Source: Thermoleophilia bacterium
GTDB taxonomy: Bacteria; Actinomycetota; Thermoleophilia; RBG-16-64-13
Reading direction: 5' to 3'
Assembly (NCBI GenBank): GCA_027493445.1
Contig: JAOSKU010000001.1
Coordinates: 2,252,822-2,316,821 of the forward strand
Length of the DNA: 64,000 nt
Position 1 is the stretch's first letter. Each line of letters begins with the position of its first letter. This document shows positions 18,345 to 27,574 of the stretch, piece after piece. The translations under genes and the position numbers were made by a program. The notes below the pieces were generated by a model, which saw only the letters and a list, made by a program, of their open reading frames with translations, had not been told where the DNA came from and made no database searches.

Positions 18345-19202
18345 ATGGGAAAGACCAAGGTCTACCTTCTCGATGGCGGAAGTCTCGTACTCGACGGTTT
18401 CCACGTGTTCTGGAACAGGGGCCCGGCGGGAGAGATCCGCTTCCCCTGCTTCAGCGTCCTCGTAGATCATCCGGACGGGAGGTTTCTCTTCGACACAGGC
18501 TACGACCGAAACCACGTGGAGCGGGTCCTGCCGTTCGAGAAGCCGCTCCAATCGGCAGGACAAACCCTCACGGCACAACTGGCGCTTATCGGGCTTCGAG
18601 CGAGCGACATCGACGCCATCATCAACTCCCACTTCCACTTCGATCACTGCGGGGGAAACAAGCTGTTCCCGCGGGCGAAGACGATATGCCACAGAGACGA
18701 GCTTCGAGCTGCCCGCGGCCCGGAGCCGTTCGAGCGCCTTGGCTACTCCGACCTGTCCTTTGCACCCGGGTTCCCCTCTCCTTTCCCCGCGCCGCCGGCC
18801 GAGGCGACCGAGGAAGCACCTGAGGAAACGCCCGCGCCCCTAGAGCTTCCGGCCATGCTTGAGAACGGCCCCGCCGGCCGAGCCTTCGAGCTCGTCTCGG
18901 GCGATGCCGAGATCGTCGCGGGCCTGTTCCTGCTGGAAACACCAGGCCATACCGCGGGCCACTGCAGCCTCATGGTGGAGCTCGCCGACCGGCCGCCCAT
19001 TCTCTTCACGGCCGACGCCTGCTACTCGGCGAAGAACCTGGAGATGATGTGCATCTCGGGATTCCACCGAGATCCCGCCAAGGATGTGCGCTCCATGGCC
19101 CGGCTCAAGTCCCTGGCGGCCGAGCACAGTGCCGAGCTTATCTTCTCGCACGACCCCGAGAGCTACGCCCAGTACCTCAAGGCGCCCGCATTCTACAGCT
19201 AG
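18345..19202 (+). CDS. Metallo-beta-lactamase fold hydrolase, lactonase-like
   Basis: 285 residues. The di-zinc motif is HFHFDHCGG (about residue 85-93), with later ligands in PGHTAGHCSLM, FTADAC and FSHD. The order and length resemble N-acyl-homoserine lactonase and 4-pyridoxolactonase. No signal peptide is present. A Pro/Glu-rich insert (about 145-165) is atypical. The gene stands alone between two promoter regions of the importer and binding-protein genes, so it may hydrolyse a lactone or amide intermediate of the imported compound; that is inference. GGGGGAGAG precedes the ATG. Confidence 0.8.
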   Translation: MGKTKVYLLDGGSLVLDGFHVFWNRGPAGEIRFPCFSVLVDHPDGRFLFDTGYDRNHVERVLPFEKPLQSAGQTLTAQLALIGLRASDIDAIINSHFHFDHCGGNKLFPRAKTICHRDELRAARGPEPFERLGYSDLSFAPGFPSPFPAPPAEATEEAPEETPAPLELPAMLENGPAGRAFELVSGDAEIVAGLFLLETPGHTAGHCSLMVELADRPPILFTADACYSAKNLEMMCISGFHRDPAKDVRSMARLKSLAAEHSAELIFSHDPESYAQYLKAPAFYS

Positions 19203-19249
19203 CTCCGACGCCGAGGGCGCCAAGGTTGATTTGCACTTAAGCCTGGAAG

Positions 19250-19280
19250 TTGACTGGACATCCTAGGTGTTTTACAGTAC
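19250..19280 (+). promoter_or_regulatory. Promoter of the BMP binding-protein gene
   Basis: TTGACT (19250-19255), a 17-bp spacer and TACAGT (19273-19278). The -10 lies inside TACAGTACA, the word also present at the opposite promoter near 18.15 kb. The predicted start is near 19285, giving a leader of about 110 nt. Confidence 0.65.
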
Positions 19281-19397
19281 ATGTGGACTCGCGGTAGCGT
19301 TCGCAGCGACGAAGGACGCCGCATAAGGGGGTGGGCACAAGCGCTTCGAATCCGGATCAAGATGGAGAACGACCTGTCGCATCGAGGGAGGATGGAG

Positions 19398-20537
19398 ATG
19401 GCAAGACGAGAACGGTCAACCGGGAGCAAGGCCCTGGCGTTGATGCTGACGCTCCTACTGATGACCGTCGGCCTGGCGCTGATCGGCTGCGGGGAAGACG
19501 GAGAGACCACGACCACGGCGGTGGCCGAGGAGACCACCGAGTCCACCGCCCCGCCGGAGACCGAGTCGACGGAGCCGGCCCCCAGCGGTATCACCAAGAT
19601 GGCCGTGACCGCACCTGAGGAGGCTACGGACTACGGTTGGAACCAGCAGGGCGTGGAATCCGCCGAGAAGGTAGCCGCGGAGATCGACGCCGAGATCATC
19701 GTGCAGGACGGCGCCGGGTACGAAGACATCACCCCCATCCTTCGCGATCTTGCCGAGGAGGGATCGCAGCTGACAATCGCCTTCGCCAGCGGCTACGGCA
19801 CCGCAGCCGTGCAGCAGGCCGAGGAGCTCCAGGTACCGCACGTCATCATCGGTCAGTTCGAGCAGGGACTGATCCCGGGGCTCGCCCAGGATGTCGAGAC
19901 GTACGCACAGCACGGTTCGTACCTGGCCGGCATCGCCGCCGCGAAGACATCGAAGACCGGGACCCTGGGCATCGTGATCTCGGCCGACGACGAGAACTGG
20001 ATCAAGATGGCGGCCGGCTTCGCCCTGGGGGCCCAGTCGGTCAATCCTGATATCAAGGTCCTGATGGCCCAGATCGGCCAGGCCGGCTATGCCGACGCCG
20101 CCGGGGGCAAGCGTGTAACCGAGAGTGTCATCGCCGGAGGAGCCGACGTCATCTTCGGCATGGGTGACGGCTCGAGCTTCGGCATGATCCAGGCCGTCGA
20201 GACCGCCACGCCGCCGAGCGGAGCGGACAAGGTCTGGTTCATCGACGTCATTGGCGACAAGACATCGCTGGACAAGAAGGGCGTCCTGCTCACGTCGGTG
20301 GTGTGGGACTACGCACCGGCTTTCAAAGCGGCTGCCGACGCCCTGGCTGCGGGGACCTTCGGCAACGAGATCATCTGGCTCGACATCGACAACGGCGGCA
20401 TCGACCTGCTGAAGACCCAGTACCTGTCGGATGACGTCTGGGCGGACGTAGAGACGGCGCGGCAGGGCATCATCGATGGGAGCATCACCATCCCCGAGAT
20501 CCAGAGCAAGGCCGAAGTCGAGGCCATGATCAAGTAG
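19398..20537 (+). CDS. BMP-family substrate-binding lipoprotein of the nucleoside-type ABC importer
   Basis: 379 residues. A basic N terminus and hydrophobic stretch end in the lipobox LALIGC, so the mature protein is anchored in the membrane outside the cell. A Thr/Glu-rich linker follows, then a type I periplasmic-binding fold of the basic membrane protein family (KMAVTAPEEATDYGWNQQG, GGADVIFGMGDGSSFG). BMP proteins bind nucleosides or related ligands. I chose the second of two near ATGs (19398) because GGGAGG lies six bases before it. It has its own promoter, separate from the permease operon on the other strand; a hairpin follows the gene. Confidence 0.9.
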   Translation: MARRERSTGSKALALMLTLLLMTVGLALIGCGEDGETTTTAVAEETTESTAPPETESTEPAPSGITKMAVTAPEEATDYGWNQQGVESAEKVAAEIDAEIIVQDGAGYEDITPILRDLAEEGSQLTIAFASGYGTAAVQQAEELQVPHVIIGQFEQGLIPGLAQDVETYAQHGSYLAGIAAAKTSKTGTLGIVISADDENWIKMAAGFALGAQSVNPDIKVLMAQIGQAGYADAAGGKRVTESVIAGGADVIFGMGDGSSFGMIQAVETATPPSGADKVWFIDVIGDKTSLDKKGVLLTSVVWDYAPAFKAAADALAAGTFGNEIIWLDIDNGGIDLLKTQYLSDDVWADVETARQGIIDGSITIPEIQSKAEVEAMIK

Positions 20538-20550
20538 CGAGGGCCCGAAC

Positions 20551-20580
20551 GTCGAGGCGGCGGCCCGCCGCCGCCTCGAC
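20551..20580 (+). terminator. GC-rich hairpin after the BMP gene
   Basis: GTCGAGGCGGCGG and CCGCCGCCTCGAC form a perfect 13-bp stem with a four-base loop, 14 bp after the stop. No T-run follows, so it may attenuate or protect the transcript, letting the binding protein be made in excess over the downstream dehydrogenase and AOR. Confidence 0.65.
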
Positions 20581-20682
20581 ATCCATGGCTCGGTCCGCGG
20601 CGGCCCAACCCCCGGGGTTCGGCCGCCGGCGCTTCGCCCCCCGGGCACAGAGCTGAATCAAGGCGGATATGGAGGTGGTCAG

Positions 20683-21834
20683 ATGAGCCCGCGGGTGATG
20701 CAGTTCTACTTGGCAACCCGCATCGTGCACGGCCTCGGCTCTGTTTCGAGCCTCGCCGACCACGTGAAGCAGAACGGCGGCACGAAGGTCTTTCTGTGCA
20801 CCGACAAAGGGCTGACTGCGGCCGGGGTCACGGAGCGCGTGAGCGCCCTCCTCGACGAAGCAGCCGTGCCGTGGGTCCTCTACGACAACGTGGAGGAAGA
20901 CCCCGGCACACGGGCGGTCCACGCCGGAGTCGACCTTTTCAAGGCCGAAGGCTGTGATCTGGTGGTCGCCTTGGGCGGAGGCAGCCCCATGTGCGCCGGC
21001 AAGGGCATCGCGCTCGTCGCCGCGAACGGCGGCAGCCTCACCGACTACGAGGGCTTCGGCAAGGCCAAGAAGCCACCGTACCCAGTGATCGCCATACCAA
21101 CGACCGCCGGATCGGGGACCGAGGTCTCGAAGGTGACCATCCTCACCGACGAAACGCGCAACTTCAAGATGTCCATTCTGGACGAGCGGACTTACCCTTC
21201 CGTTGCGTTGCTAGATGGTGAGCTCATGGCCACCCTACCGGCCAAACCCGCGCTCGTCGCCGGCATGGACGCGCTGGCCCACGCCCTCGACGCCCTCTGG
21301 TCGGTCGGCGCGACGCCCTACTCCGACGCCCTGGCGGTGACGTCGGCGGCCTCGATCTTCGACATGCTGCCGAGGGCGGCGCTCACCGGCGACCTGGCCG
21401 CTAGACAGGCCATGCTCGAAGCCAGCGCGGCCGCCAACATCGCCACCGGAACCGCTCTCCCCGGTCTGGCCCATGTGCTCTCGCAGCCGTTGGGCCGCTA
21501 CCATATGTCCCACGGACTCGCTACCGGGATCATGCTTCCGTACACTATGGAGTACAACCTGCCCGTGGCCTACGGCAAACTCGCTCCGGTCGCCCGACTC
21601 CTCGGTGAGACCGGATCCGACAGAGAGCTCGCCGAGGGACTCAGCGAACGACTGTGGGGCCTGATGGACTCGGTCGGGTTCCCGACCAGTCTCGATCCCG
21701 AGCTGGTTCCCGAGGACGACCTCCCGATCCTGGTCGATCAATGCACCAAGGTCGTCAATTACCGCCTGAACATCAGAAACGCCCCGCCGGCCGATCTGGA
21801 AACCCTGTACAGGCTCGCCCTGAGGAAGGAGTAG
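20683..21834 (+). CDS. Iron-containing alcohol dehydrogenase (group III)
   Basis: 383 residues with the family's NAD-binding GGGSPMCAGKG, the tract IPTTAGSGTEVS, and metal ligands in AGMDALAHALDA, LSQPLGRYHMSHG and downstream histidines. Iron dehydrogenases of this type reduce aldehydes or oxidise alcohols in fermentative anaerobes. GGAGGTGG precedes the ATG. AOR copy 3 follows six bases after the stop, so the pair likely interconverts an alcohol, its aldehyde and the acid. Confidence 0.9.
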   Translation: MSPRVMQFYLATRIVHGLGSVSSLADHVKQNGGTKVFLCTDKGLTAAGVTERVSALLDEAAVPWVLYDNVEEDPGTRAVHAGVDLFKAEGCDLVVALGGGSPMCAGKGIALVAANGGSLTDYEGFGKAKKPPYPVIAIPTTAGSGTEVSKVTILTDETRNFKMSILDERTYPSVALLDGELMATLPAKPALVAGMDALAHALDALWSVGATPYSDALAVTSAASIFDMLPRAALTGDLAARQAMLEASAAANIATGTALPGLAHVLSQPLGRYHMSHGLATGIMLPYTMEYNLPVAYGKLAPVARLLGETGSDRELAEGLSERLWGLMDSVGFPTSLDPELVPEDDLPILVDQCTKVVNYRLNIRNAPPADLETLYRLALRKE

Positions 21835-21840
21835 CACTCA

Positions 21841-23723
21841 TGGGAGCAGTCTCCGACACGGTGGGAGCCTCCTGGGGCAAGGCTCTGGTGATCGATGTGG
21901 GAGCCAGGACGAGCCACGAGGAACCGGTGGAGGCTCAGGTCATCCGCGACTTCATCGGGGGTCGGGGCCTGGCCGCGCACTACCTCTTCCACCATCTCCG
22001 GCCCGGGGCCGACCCGCTGGGCCCCGACAACCCCCTGGTGTTCGCGGCCGGGCCGCTGGTCGGAACGTCGGCGCCCGGGGGGGCGCGCGCCGCGCTCGCC
22101 ACGAAATCCCCTCAAACCGGCATCTACCTATTCAGCATCACCGGAGGCCGGCTGGGACCGGCCATCAAGCGGTCCGGCTTCGACCTCATCGTTCTCACCG
22201 GTTCCTCGGAGACGCCGGTCTACGTCGAGGTGGACAACGGGCGTGCCTACATCCGAGACGCCGGCGAGCTCTGGGGTCTCGACACCCAGGCTACGCAGGA
22301 GCTTCTGCACGCCGATCTGCGTGGGCAAGAGGCCGCCATCACCTGCATCGGTCAAGCCGGCGAGAGGCTCGTGCCGAGCGCGAACCTCATCAACGAACGC
22401 AGGGCCCTGGGTCGCGGGGGAGCCGGCGCGGTCATGGGTTCCAAGAAGGTGAAGGCTCTAGTCGTGCGCCCCGGACCGGAAGCGCCCGCCATCGCCGACC
22501 TCCCGGCCTTCCGCGAGGCGGCCCGAGCAGCCTCGCGGCAGCTCCGCGCCAATCCCTTCACGTCGGGCCCTTTGAGAACATTCGGCTCGGTGAGCACGGT
22601 GGCCGTCGCGGCCCATGCCGGCATCCTACCGGCCGACAACTGGCAGCGGCCTGCTCCGGTCGAGCTCGCGCAACAGGTCATGGGTGACACACTCAAGGAG
22701 CGCTTCCTGGCGCGGGACACCCCCTGTGGCGATCCGTGCCCCATCAAGTGCTCGAAGATCACGGTCGTCAGCGAGGGACCATACGCGGGCGCCATGACCG
22801 AAGGCCCGGAGTACGAGACTATCTATGCCCTGGGCACCGCCTGCGGCATCTACGATCTGGCCCCGATCATCCAGGCCGACAGCATGTGCGATCTGTACGG
22901 CATCGACACGATCTCCATAGGTGTGACCATCGCCTTCGCCATGGAGTGCTACCAGCGCGGGCTCCTCACAAGAGACGACACCGGAGGGTTGGACCTGACT
23001 TTCGGCAACGAAGCCGCCGTCCTGCAGCTGATCCGCGATGCATCTTTCCGCCAGGGTTTCGGCGAGAGGATCGCGCGGGGGAGCCGAGCGTTGGCCGAGG
23101 AGATCGGGCAAGGCTCCGAAGCGTTCGCCATGCACGCCAAGGGCATGGAGCTAGGCGGATACGATCCCCGGGGGGTCAAGGGCATGGCCACTGTCTATGC
23201 CTGCGGTCCGCGGGGCGGGTGCCATCACGCGGGCGGCTACACCGTCGCGGCCGAGCTGGCCAACCCCAACATCGACCGATACGCCGAGAAGGGCAAGGCT
23301 CCGCTCACCCTCGGTTCCAGGAACCGGCGGGCGGGTTTCGCCGATGCGGCCGGCACCTGCGCCTTCCTCATCGTGGGCATGGAAGACGACACCCTCGCGG
23401 AGCTCATATCCGCTGCACTCGGCACACAGTTGAGCGCGGCCGACCTGTACAAGGCCGGCGAACGCATCAACGCCCTCGAACGGGTGATCAACGTCCGTGA
23501 GGGCATCCGAGGCGCCCATGACACCCTGCCGGCCCGCCTCACCGGCGAACCTCTCCCCTCGGGACCCGCGCAAGGCCAGACCGTCGATCTGGTCACCGCG
23601 CGCGCGGAACTCTACCAGCAGAGCGGTCTGGACGCGGAGACCTCGCTGCCGACTCGAGAGACCCTGGACCGCCTGGGCCTCGGCTGGGTCGCGGAGGATC
23701 CTGCAGTCAGCGCTCTTCTCTAG
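21841..23723 (+). CDS. AOR-family tungsten aldehyde ferredoxin oxidoreductase (copy 3)
   Basis: About 626 residues. It has the N-terminal GGRGLAAHYLF, DDTGGLDLTFGN and the C-terminal AGERINALERVINVREG typical of AORs. The iron-sulfur site is unusual: the cysteines read CGDPCPIKC (about 296, 300, 304), a C-x3-C-x3-C spacing instead of the C-x2-C-x3-C in copies 1 and 2. The start ATG at 21841 follows AGGAAGGAG. It is the most divergent of the three, coupled to an iron alcohol dehydrogenase, without its own ferredoxin gene. Confidence 0.85.
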
Positions 23724-23738
23724 CGCGGAATGACTCAC

Positions 23739-23775
23739 CCGTACCCCGGGGGGCGGAGGGTGGCCCGGGGTACGG
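23739..23775. terminator. Convergent terminator hairpin
   Basis: CCGTACCCCGGG (23739-23750) and CCCGGGGTACGG (23764-23775) make a perfect 12-bp stem around a 13-base loop. It lies between the stops of AOR copy 3 (+) and mqnA (-), so it can end transcription from both sides. Confidence 0.75.
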
Positions 23776-23780
23776 TGCCC

Positions 23781-24629
23781 CTATGGACGCGTCTCCGCGC
23801 CGAAGAACCGTAGGTCGGGCCCTTCGGCCAGCTCGCCCGCCTCGTGGGCCAGCTCGTAGAAGCGGAGCAGGCCGGCCTGGTACTCCTCGGCAAAGCCGTA
23901 GTGGAGCACCTCGAAATAGCGGGTCAGGCAAGGTCGGTCGAAGCGCGAGAGCCCGAGCGCCGACTCCACCACGTCGGGCGCCGACTCGCGGCTGTAGTCC
24001 ATGGAGCGTACCAGCTCCTCCTCCACCGCCAGCAGCTCGGAGCGGTGGCCCCGCAGGAAGTCCTCCCGGGCGGCCCACACCGCGTAGACCATGGGCAGGC
24101 CGGTCCACTCCCGCCAGATGTGCCCCAGGTCGTACCGGCGCGTACGGGGCAGAGGAAAGTACATGGCCTCCAGGCCCTCGTCGCCGATCAGGAGCACGGC
24201 GTCGTGGTCTTCGAGCGCCTGCTCGGGAGCGCCCCGAAGTTCGTGATAGCTCGGACCCAGGTCATACAGGAGCTTGAGGATGGTCTTCAGCAGCACGACC
24301 GAAGTGGCGCTCTTGGGCGTGAGCGCAATGCGACGCACCTCTTCGAGCGGCTTCCTGGTCACCAGCTGGATACTGTCCACCGCCCCCTTCGATGAGATGG
24401 AGAGCCGCCGCGAAAGTCGCAGCTGGCGGTGCCCCCGGGCGTACTCGATGGAGCTGATGGGCCCGAAATCGATGGTGCCGGCCAAGAGCATGCGGTTGAG
24501 GTCGGTGGGCACACCCGGTACGAGCTCGAACTCGGCTCCCGAGGCCAGCCCGGCGGCCACCCGCCTCTCCAGCCCGTAGTAGAGGGGGTAGCAGTTCAGA
24601 AACTCGATATGCCCCACGCGAACGGTCAC
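23781..24629 (-). CDS. mqnA: Chorismate dehydratase MqnA
   Basis: 282 residues of the MqnA/MqnD periplasmic-binding-like fold, the enzyme that converts chorismate to 3-enolpyruvylbenzoate at the start of futalosine menaquinone synthesis. It opens VRVGHIEFLNCYPLYYGL, as MqnA does, and contains GTIDFGPISSIEYARG. The GTG at 24629, seven bases after the mqnE stop and preceded by TGAGGT, matches family length; a longer upstream reading does not. It is last in the menaquinone operon. Confidence 0.9.
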   Translation of the reverse strand: MTVRVGHIEFLNCYPLYYGLERRVAAGLASGAEFELVPGVPTDLNRMLLAGTIDFGPISSIEYARGHRQLRLSRRLSISSKGAVDSIQLVTRKPLEEVRRIALTPKSATSVVLLKTILKLLYDLGPSYHELRGAPEQALEDHDAVLLIGDEGLEAMYFPLPRTRRYDLGHIWREWTGLPMVYAVWAAREDFLRGHRSELLAVEEELVRSMDYSRESAPDVVESALGLSRFDRPCLTRYFEVLHYGFAEEYQAGLLRFYELAHEAGELAEGPDLRFFGAETRP

Positions 24630-24636
24630 GGCAACC

Positions 24637-25738
24637 TCACGCCTGGTAGCGCCGCACCACGCGGTAGAGCGTGTCCCGCTCCACGGGCGTCCGCCCCGCA
24701 TCCTGAATGATGCGCACGAGCTCACTCCGGGGCACCGCCTGCCCGGCCTCCGAGCCGGCCGCCCGAGTGATGGTCTCCTCGACGATGGTGCCGTCCACGT
24801 CGTTGACCCCGAAGTACAGGCTGATCTGCGCCAGCTTCAGTCCGATCATGACCCAGTAGGCCTTGATGTGATCGAAGTTGTCCAGCATGAGACGGGCGAG
24901 GGCCAGCATCTTCAGGTCGTCGATCCCGGTGGTGGGCGCCAGGGTGGCCAGCTTTGTGTTGCGTGGGTGGAAAGCCAACGGGATGAAAGCCTGGAAGCCG
25001 CCGGTCTCGTCCTGGGCCGCACGCAGGCGCAGCAGGTGGTCCACGCGCTCCTCGGCCGTCTCCACGTGGCCGTAGAGCATGGTGGCGTTGGTGCGCAGGC
25101 CACAACGGTGGGCCAGCTTATGGACCTCGAGCCACTTCTCGCCGGAGATCTTGCGGGCGCAGACCATGTCGCGCACCCGGCGGGAGAACACCTCGGCGCC
25201 GCCTCCGGGTAGGCTGCCCAAGCCGACCGCCTTGAGGTCGAGCAACACTTCTTCCTCTGTCATGCCGCTGATGCCGGCGAAGTGCACGATCTCCGAGGCG
25301 GTGAAGGCCGTCAGGTGCACCTGCGGCGCCAGCGCGTGCAGCTCGGCGATCATCTCCCGGATGGCCCCGTAGGGGAGATCGGGGTGCTCGCCGCCCACGA
25401 TGTGCAGCTCGGTGATGCCCTCGGCCAGGGACTCGCGCGCCTTGCCCAGAACCTGCTCCAAGGTCATGGTGTACGCCCCCTCCTGGCCGGCGTCACGAGA
25501 GAAGGCGCAGAAATCACACCGGTTCTTGCAGATGTTGGTGTGATTGATGTGGCGGTTGCTGATGAAGTACACGTCGTCGCCCACCCGGCGGCGGCGTACG
25601 GCGTCGGCCAGCCGGCCGAGCCTCAGGAGGTCGGGGGGTGGCGAGGAGGGCCAGGCCGTCGTCGGCGGTGAGGCGCTCGCCCGCCTCGATCTTCTCTTCG
25701 ACCGCGGCCAGCGGATCGATGCTCGTGCGGAGAGGCAT
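24637..25738 (-). CDS. mqnE: Aminofutalosine synthase MqnE (radical SAM, frameshifted)
   Basis: A radical SAM enzyme with the signature NRHINHTNICKNRCDFCAF (Cys-x3-Cys-x2-Cys), closest to MqnE, which joins enolpyruvylbenzoate to SAM to make aminofutalosine. The N terminus, MPLRTSIDPLAAVEEKIEAG, is in another frame. One extra base in the G6 run at 25633-25638 explains this; without it LLATP continues into DLLRLGRLADAV. The ATG at 25738 is therefore the start and the joined protein is about 366 residues. MqnC also has this fold, but the NRHIN motif and the adjacent mqnA favour MqnE. Confidence 0.87.
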
Positions 25739-25867
25739 GGGGCGGAGTCTAGCATATGGGGGTGTGGCGCTCGGCAGCCCACTGGGAACCCCGGGGAGGA
25801 CGCCACAGTTTCATGAGTCGCGCCGCGCGACCGCGGCGAAACTGATTCTTGGGCTCGCCCAGACCCC

Positions 25868-26593
25868 CTACACCGAAGCATGGTGCAGGGCGATGATGCC
25901 CCCGGCCAGGATCTCGTAGCGTGGGTTCACCAACCCGGCGCCGGCCATCACGTCCCGCAGGGTCTCGGGGTCGGGAAAGCGGCGAACGGAGGCGGGCAGA
26001 TAGCTGTAGGCGAACTCGTGTCCCGCGGTGACGCGGCCCAACCAGGGCACCACCCGCTCGAACCAGAAGGCGAAGAACTGCTTGAAGCCGATGATCTGCG
26101 GCTGCGTGATCTCCAAGCAGACCACCCGCCCTCCCGGCCGGACCACCCGGCGCATCTCCCGGAACGCCCCGGAGACGTCGCTCACGTTGCGGACGCCGAA
26201 ACCCACGGTGCAGGCGTCGAACTCCCCCTCGGCGAAGGGCAGCCGAAGCAGATCGCCCTGCAGGAAGTCCACCCACAGCTGGTTCCGCCCGCACTTTTCC
26301 CGGGCCACCCGCAGCATCTCGTCCGAGAAATCCAGACCAACCACCCGACCCTCGGAACCCACCGCCCGCCGCAGCGCGAAGGCGAAATCGCCTGTGCCGC
26401 AGGCCACGTCGAGGGCGGAATCGCCCGGGCCCACCTTGGCGAGCAGAACACCCAGTTCCCGCCAGCGGTGGTGAAGACCGGCGGTCATCAACGAGTTGAG
26501 CAGGTCGTAGCGAGCAGCGATACCGTCGAACATCATCCTGATCTTCCCCGGCTCCGGGGAAGCATCGACCGCTGGGACGAGCCGGGGTCTCAC
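25868..26593 (-). CDS. menG: Demethylmenaquinone methyltransferase (MenG/UbiE)
   Basis: 241 residues. The family opening MMFDGIAARYDLLNSLMTAG is followed by SAM motif I LDVACGTGDFAF and the tracts CTVGFGVRNVSD and RPGGRVVCLEIT. It adds the last methyl group to the quinone ring. The GTG at 26593 overlaps the upstream prenyltransferase stop (GTGA), which decides the start; the methionines at the motif itself would be an alternative. Its gene follows the prenyltransferase in pathway order. Confidence 0.92.
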   Translation of the reverse strand: MRPRLVPAVDASPEPGKIRMMFDGIAARYDLLNSLMTAGLHHRWRELGVLLAKVGPGDSALDVACGTGDFAFALRRAVGSEGRVVGLDFSDEMLRVAREKCGRNQLWVDFLQGDLLRLPFAEGEFDACTVGFGVRNVSDVSGAFREMRRVVRPGGRVVCLEITQPQIIGFKQFFAFWFERVVPWLGRVTAGHEFAYSYLPASVRRFPDPETLRDVMAGAGLVNPRYEILAGGIIALHHASV

Positions 26594-27573
26594 GCTGCCA
26601 GCAGAACGGCAGTGGTGGTGAAAACGAAGAACACCACGCTGATGATGCCGTTCATGGTCATGAAGGCCAGGCCCACCTTGCTCAGGTCCCGCGCCCGCAC
26701 CACCCAATTCTCGTAGAGCAGGAGGACGGCGCACACCGCCACCCCCAGGTAGTACACCAGGCCGGCCCCCACCGCGACTCCGACGGCCACGAGCAACGCC
26801 ACCGAGAAGGCGTGAAACGCCCGCGTCGCCCACAGACCCGCGGCCGGACTGAAGTCGGCCGGGATGGAGTGGATGCCGTTCGCCCGATCGAAGCCCACGT
26901 CCATGCAGGCGTAGATGATGTCGAAACCACCGATCCAGGTGGCCACGGCCGCCCCCAGCAGGAAGGGTTGCCAGGTTACTTCGCCGGTCACCGCCACCCA
27001 AGCTCCCACCGGACCCAGCCCAATGGTCGCTCCCAGGAGAAGGTGGCAGAGCCAGGTCCAGCGCTTGGCCAGCGGGTACAGGTAGAAGGCGGCCACCGGG
27101 ATGGGCCACAGGTACCGTGTGACCACCGGCAGCTTGAAGGTGGCCACCACGAGCACGGCCAGCGACACCAGACAGAAGACCCATACCTCGAAGCGTGTGA
27201 GCACTCCGGCTGGAATCTCCCGGCGCGCGGTTCGCGGGTTCAGAGCATCGATCTCGGCATCGATCAGCCGGTTGAGGGCCATGGCCAGGCTGCGGGCGGC
27301 CACCATGGCGACCGTGATCCAAAACATCCGCCAGAAGCCGGGGATGCGCATCTCGGAGAGAAAAGCGGCCGAGTACGCGAAGGGCAGGGCGAAGATGGAG
27401 TGCTCGAACTTCACCAGCCTGAGAAACAGCAGCCCGTAATGAATGAACAACGAAGGCCGTCCGCCCTCCGACGAGGCCGGCTCGGCGTGACGGGCATGGG
27501 CGGCAGGCCCGGAGACGGCTCCCCGGTCCGTCACGGGCAAACGCCGGCCGGGCTGGACCCGCGGACTGCCCAT
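26590..27573 (-). CDS. mqnP: UbiA-family polyprenyltransferase (MqnP)
   Basis: 327 residues with about eight membrane helices and both Asp-rich motifs: NRLIDAEIDALNPRT (about residue 95) and DIIYACMDVGFDR. It should attach the polyprenyl chain to 1,4-dihydroxy-6-naphthoate in the membrane. The start ATG at 27573 lies directly after the upstream TGA (TGATATG). Its place between the UbiD and MenG genes marks it as the menaquinone enzyme rather than protoheme farnesyltransferase. Confidence 0.88.
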   Translation of the reverse strand: MGSPRVQPGRRLPVTDRGAVSGPAAHARHAEPASSEGGRPSLFIHYGLLFLRLVKFEHSIFALPFAYSAAFLSEMRIPGFWRMFWITVAMVAARSLAMALNRLIDAEIDALNPRTARREIPAGVLTRFEVWVFCLVSLAVLVVATFKLPVVTRYLWPIPVAAFYLYPLAKRWTWLCHLLLGATIGLGPVGAWVAVTGEVTWQPFLLGAAVATWIGGFDIIYACMDVGFDRANGIHSIPADFSPAAGLWATRAFHAFSVALLVAVGVAVGAGLVYYLGVAVCAVLLLYENWVVRARDLSKVGLAFMTMNGIISVVFFVFTTTAVLLAA

Positions 27574-27574
27574 A

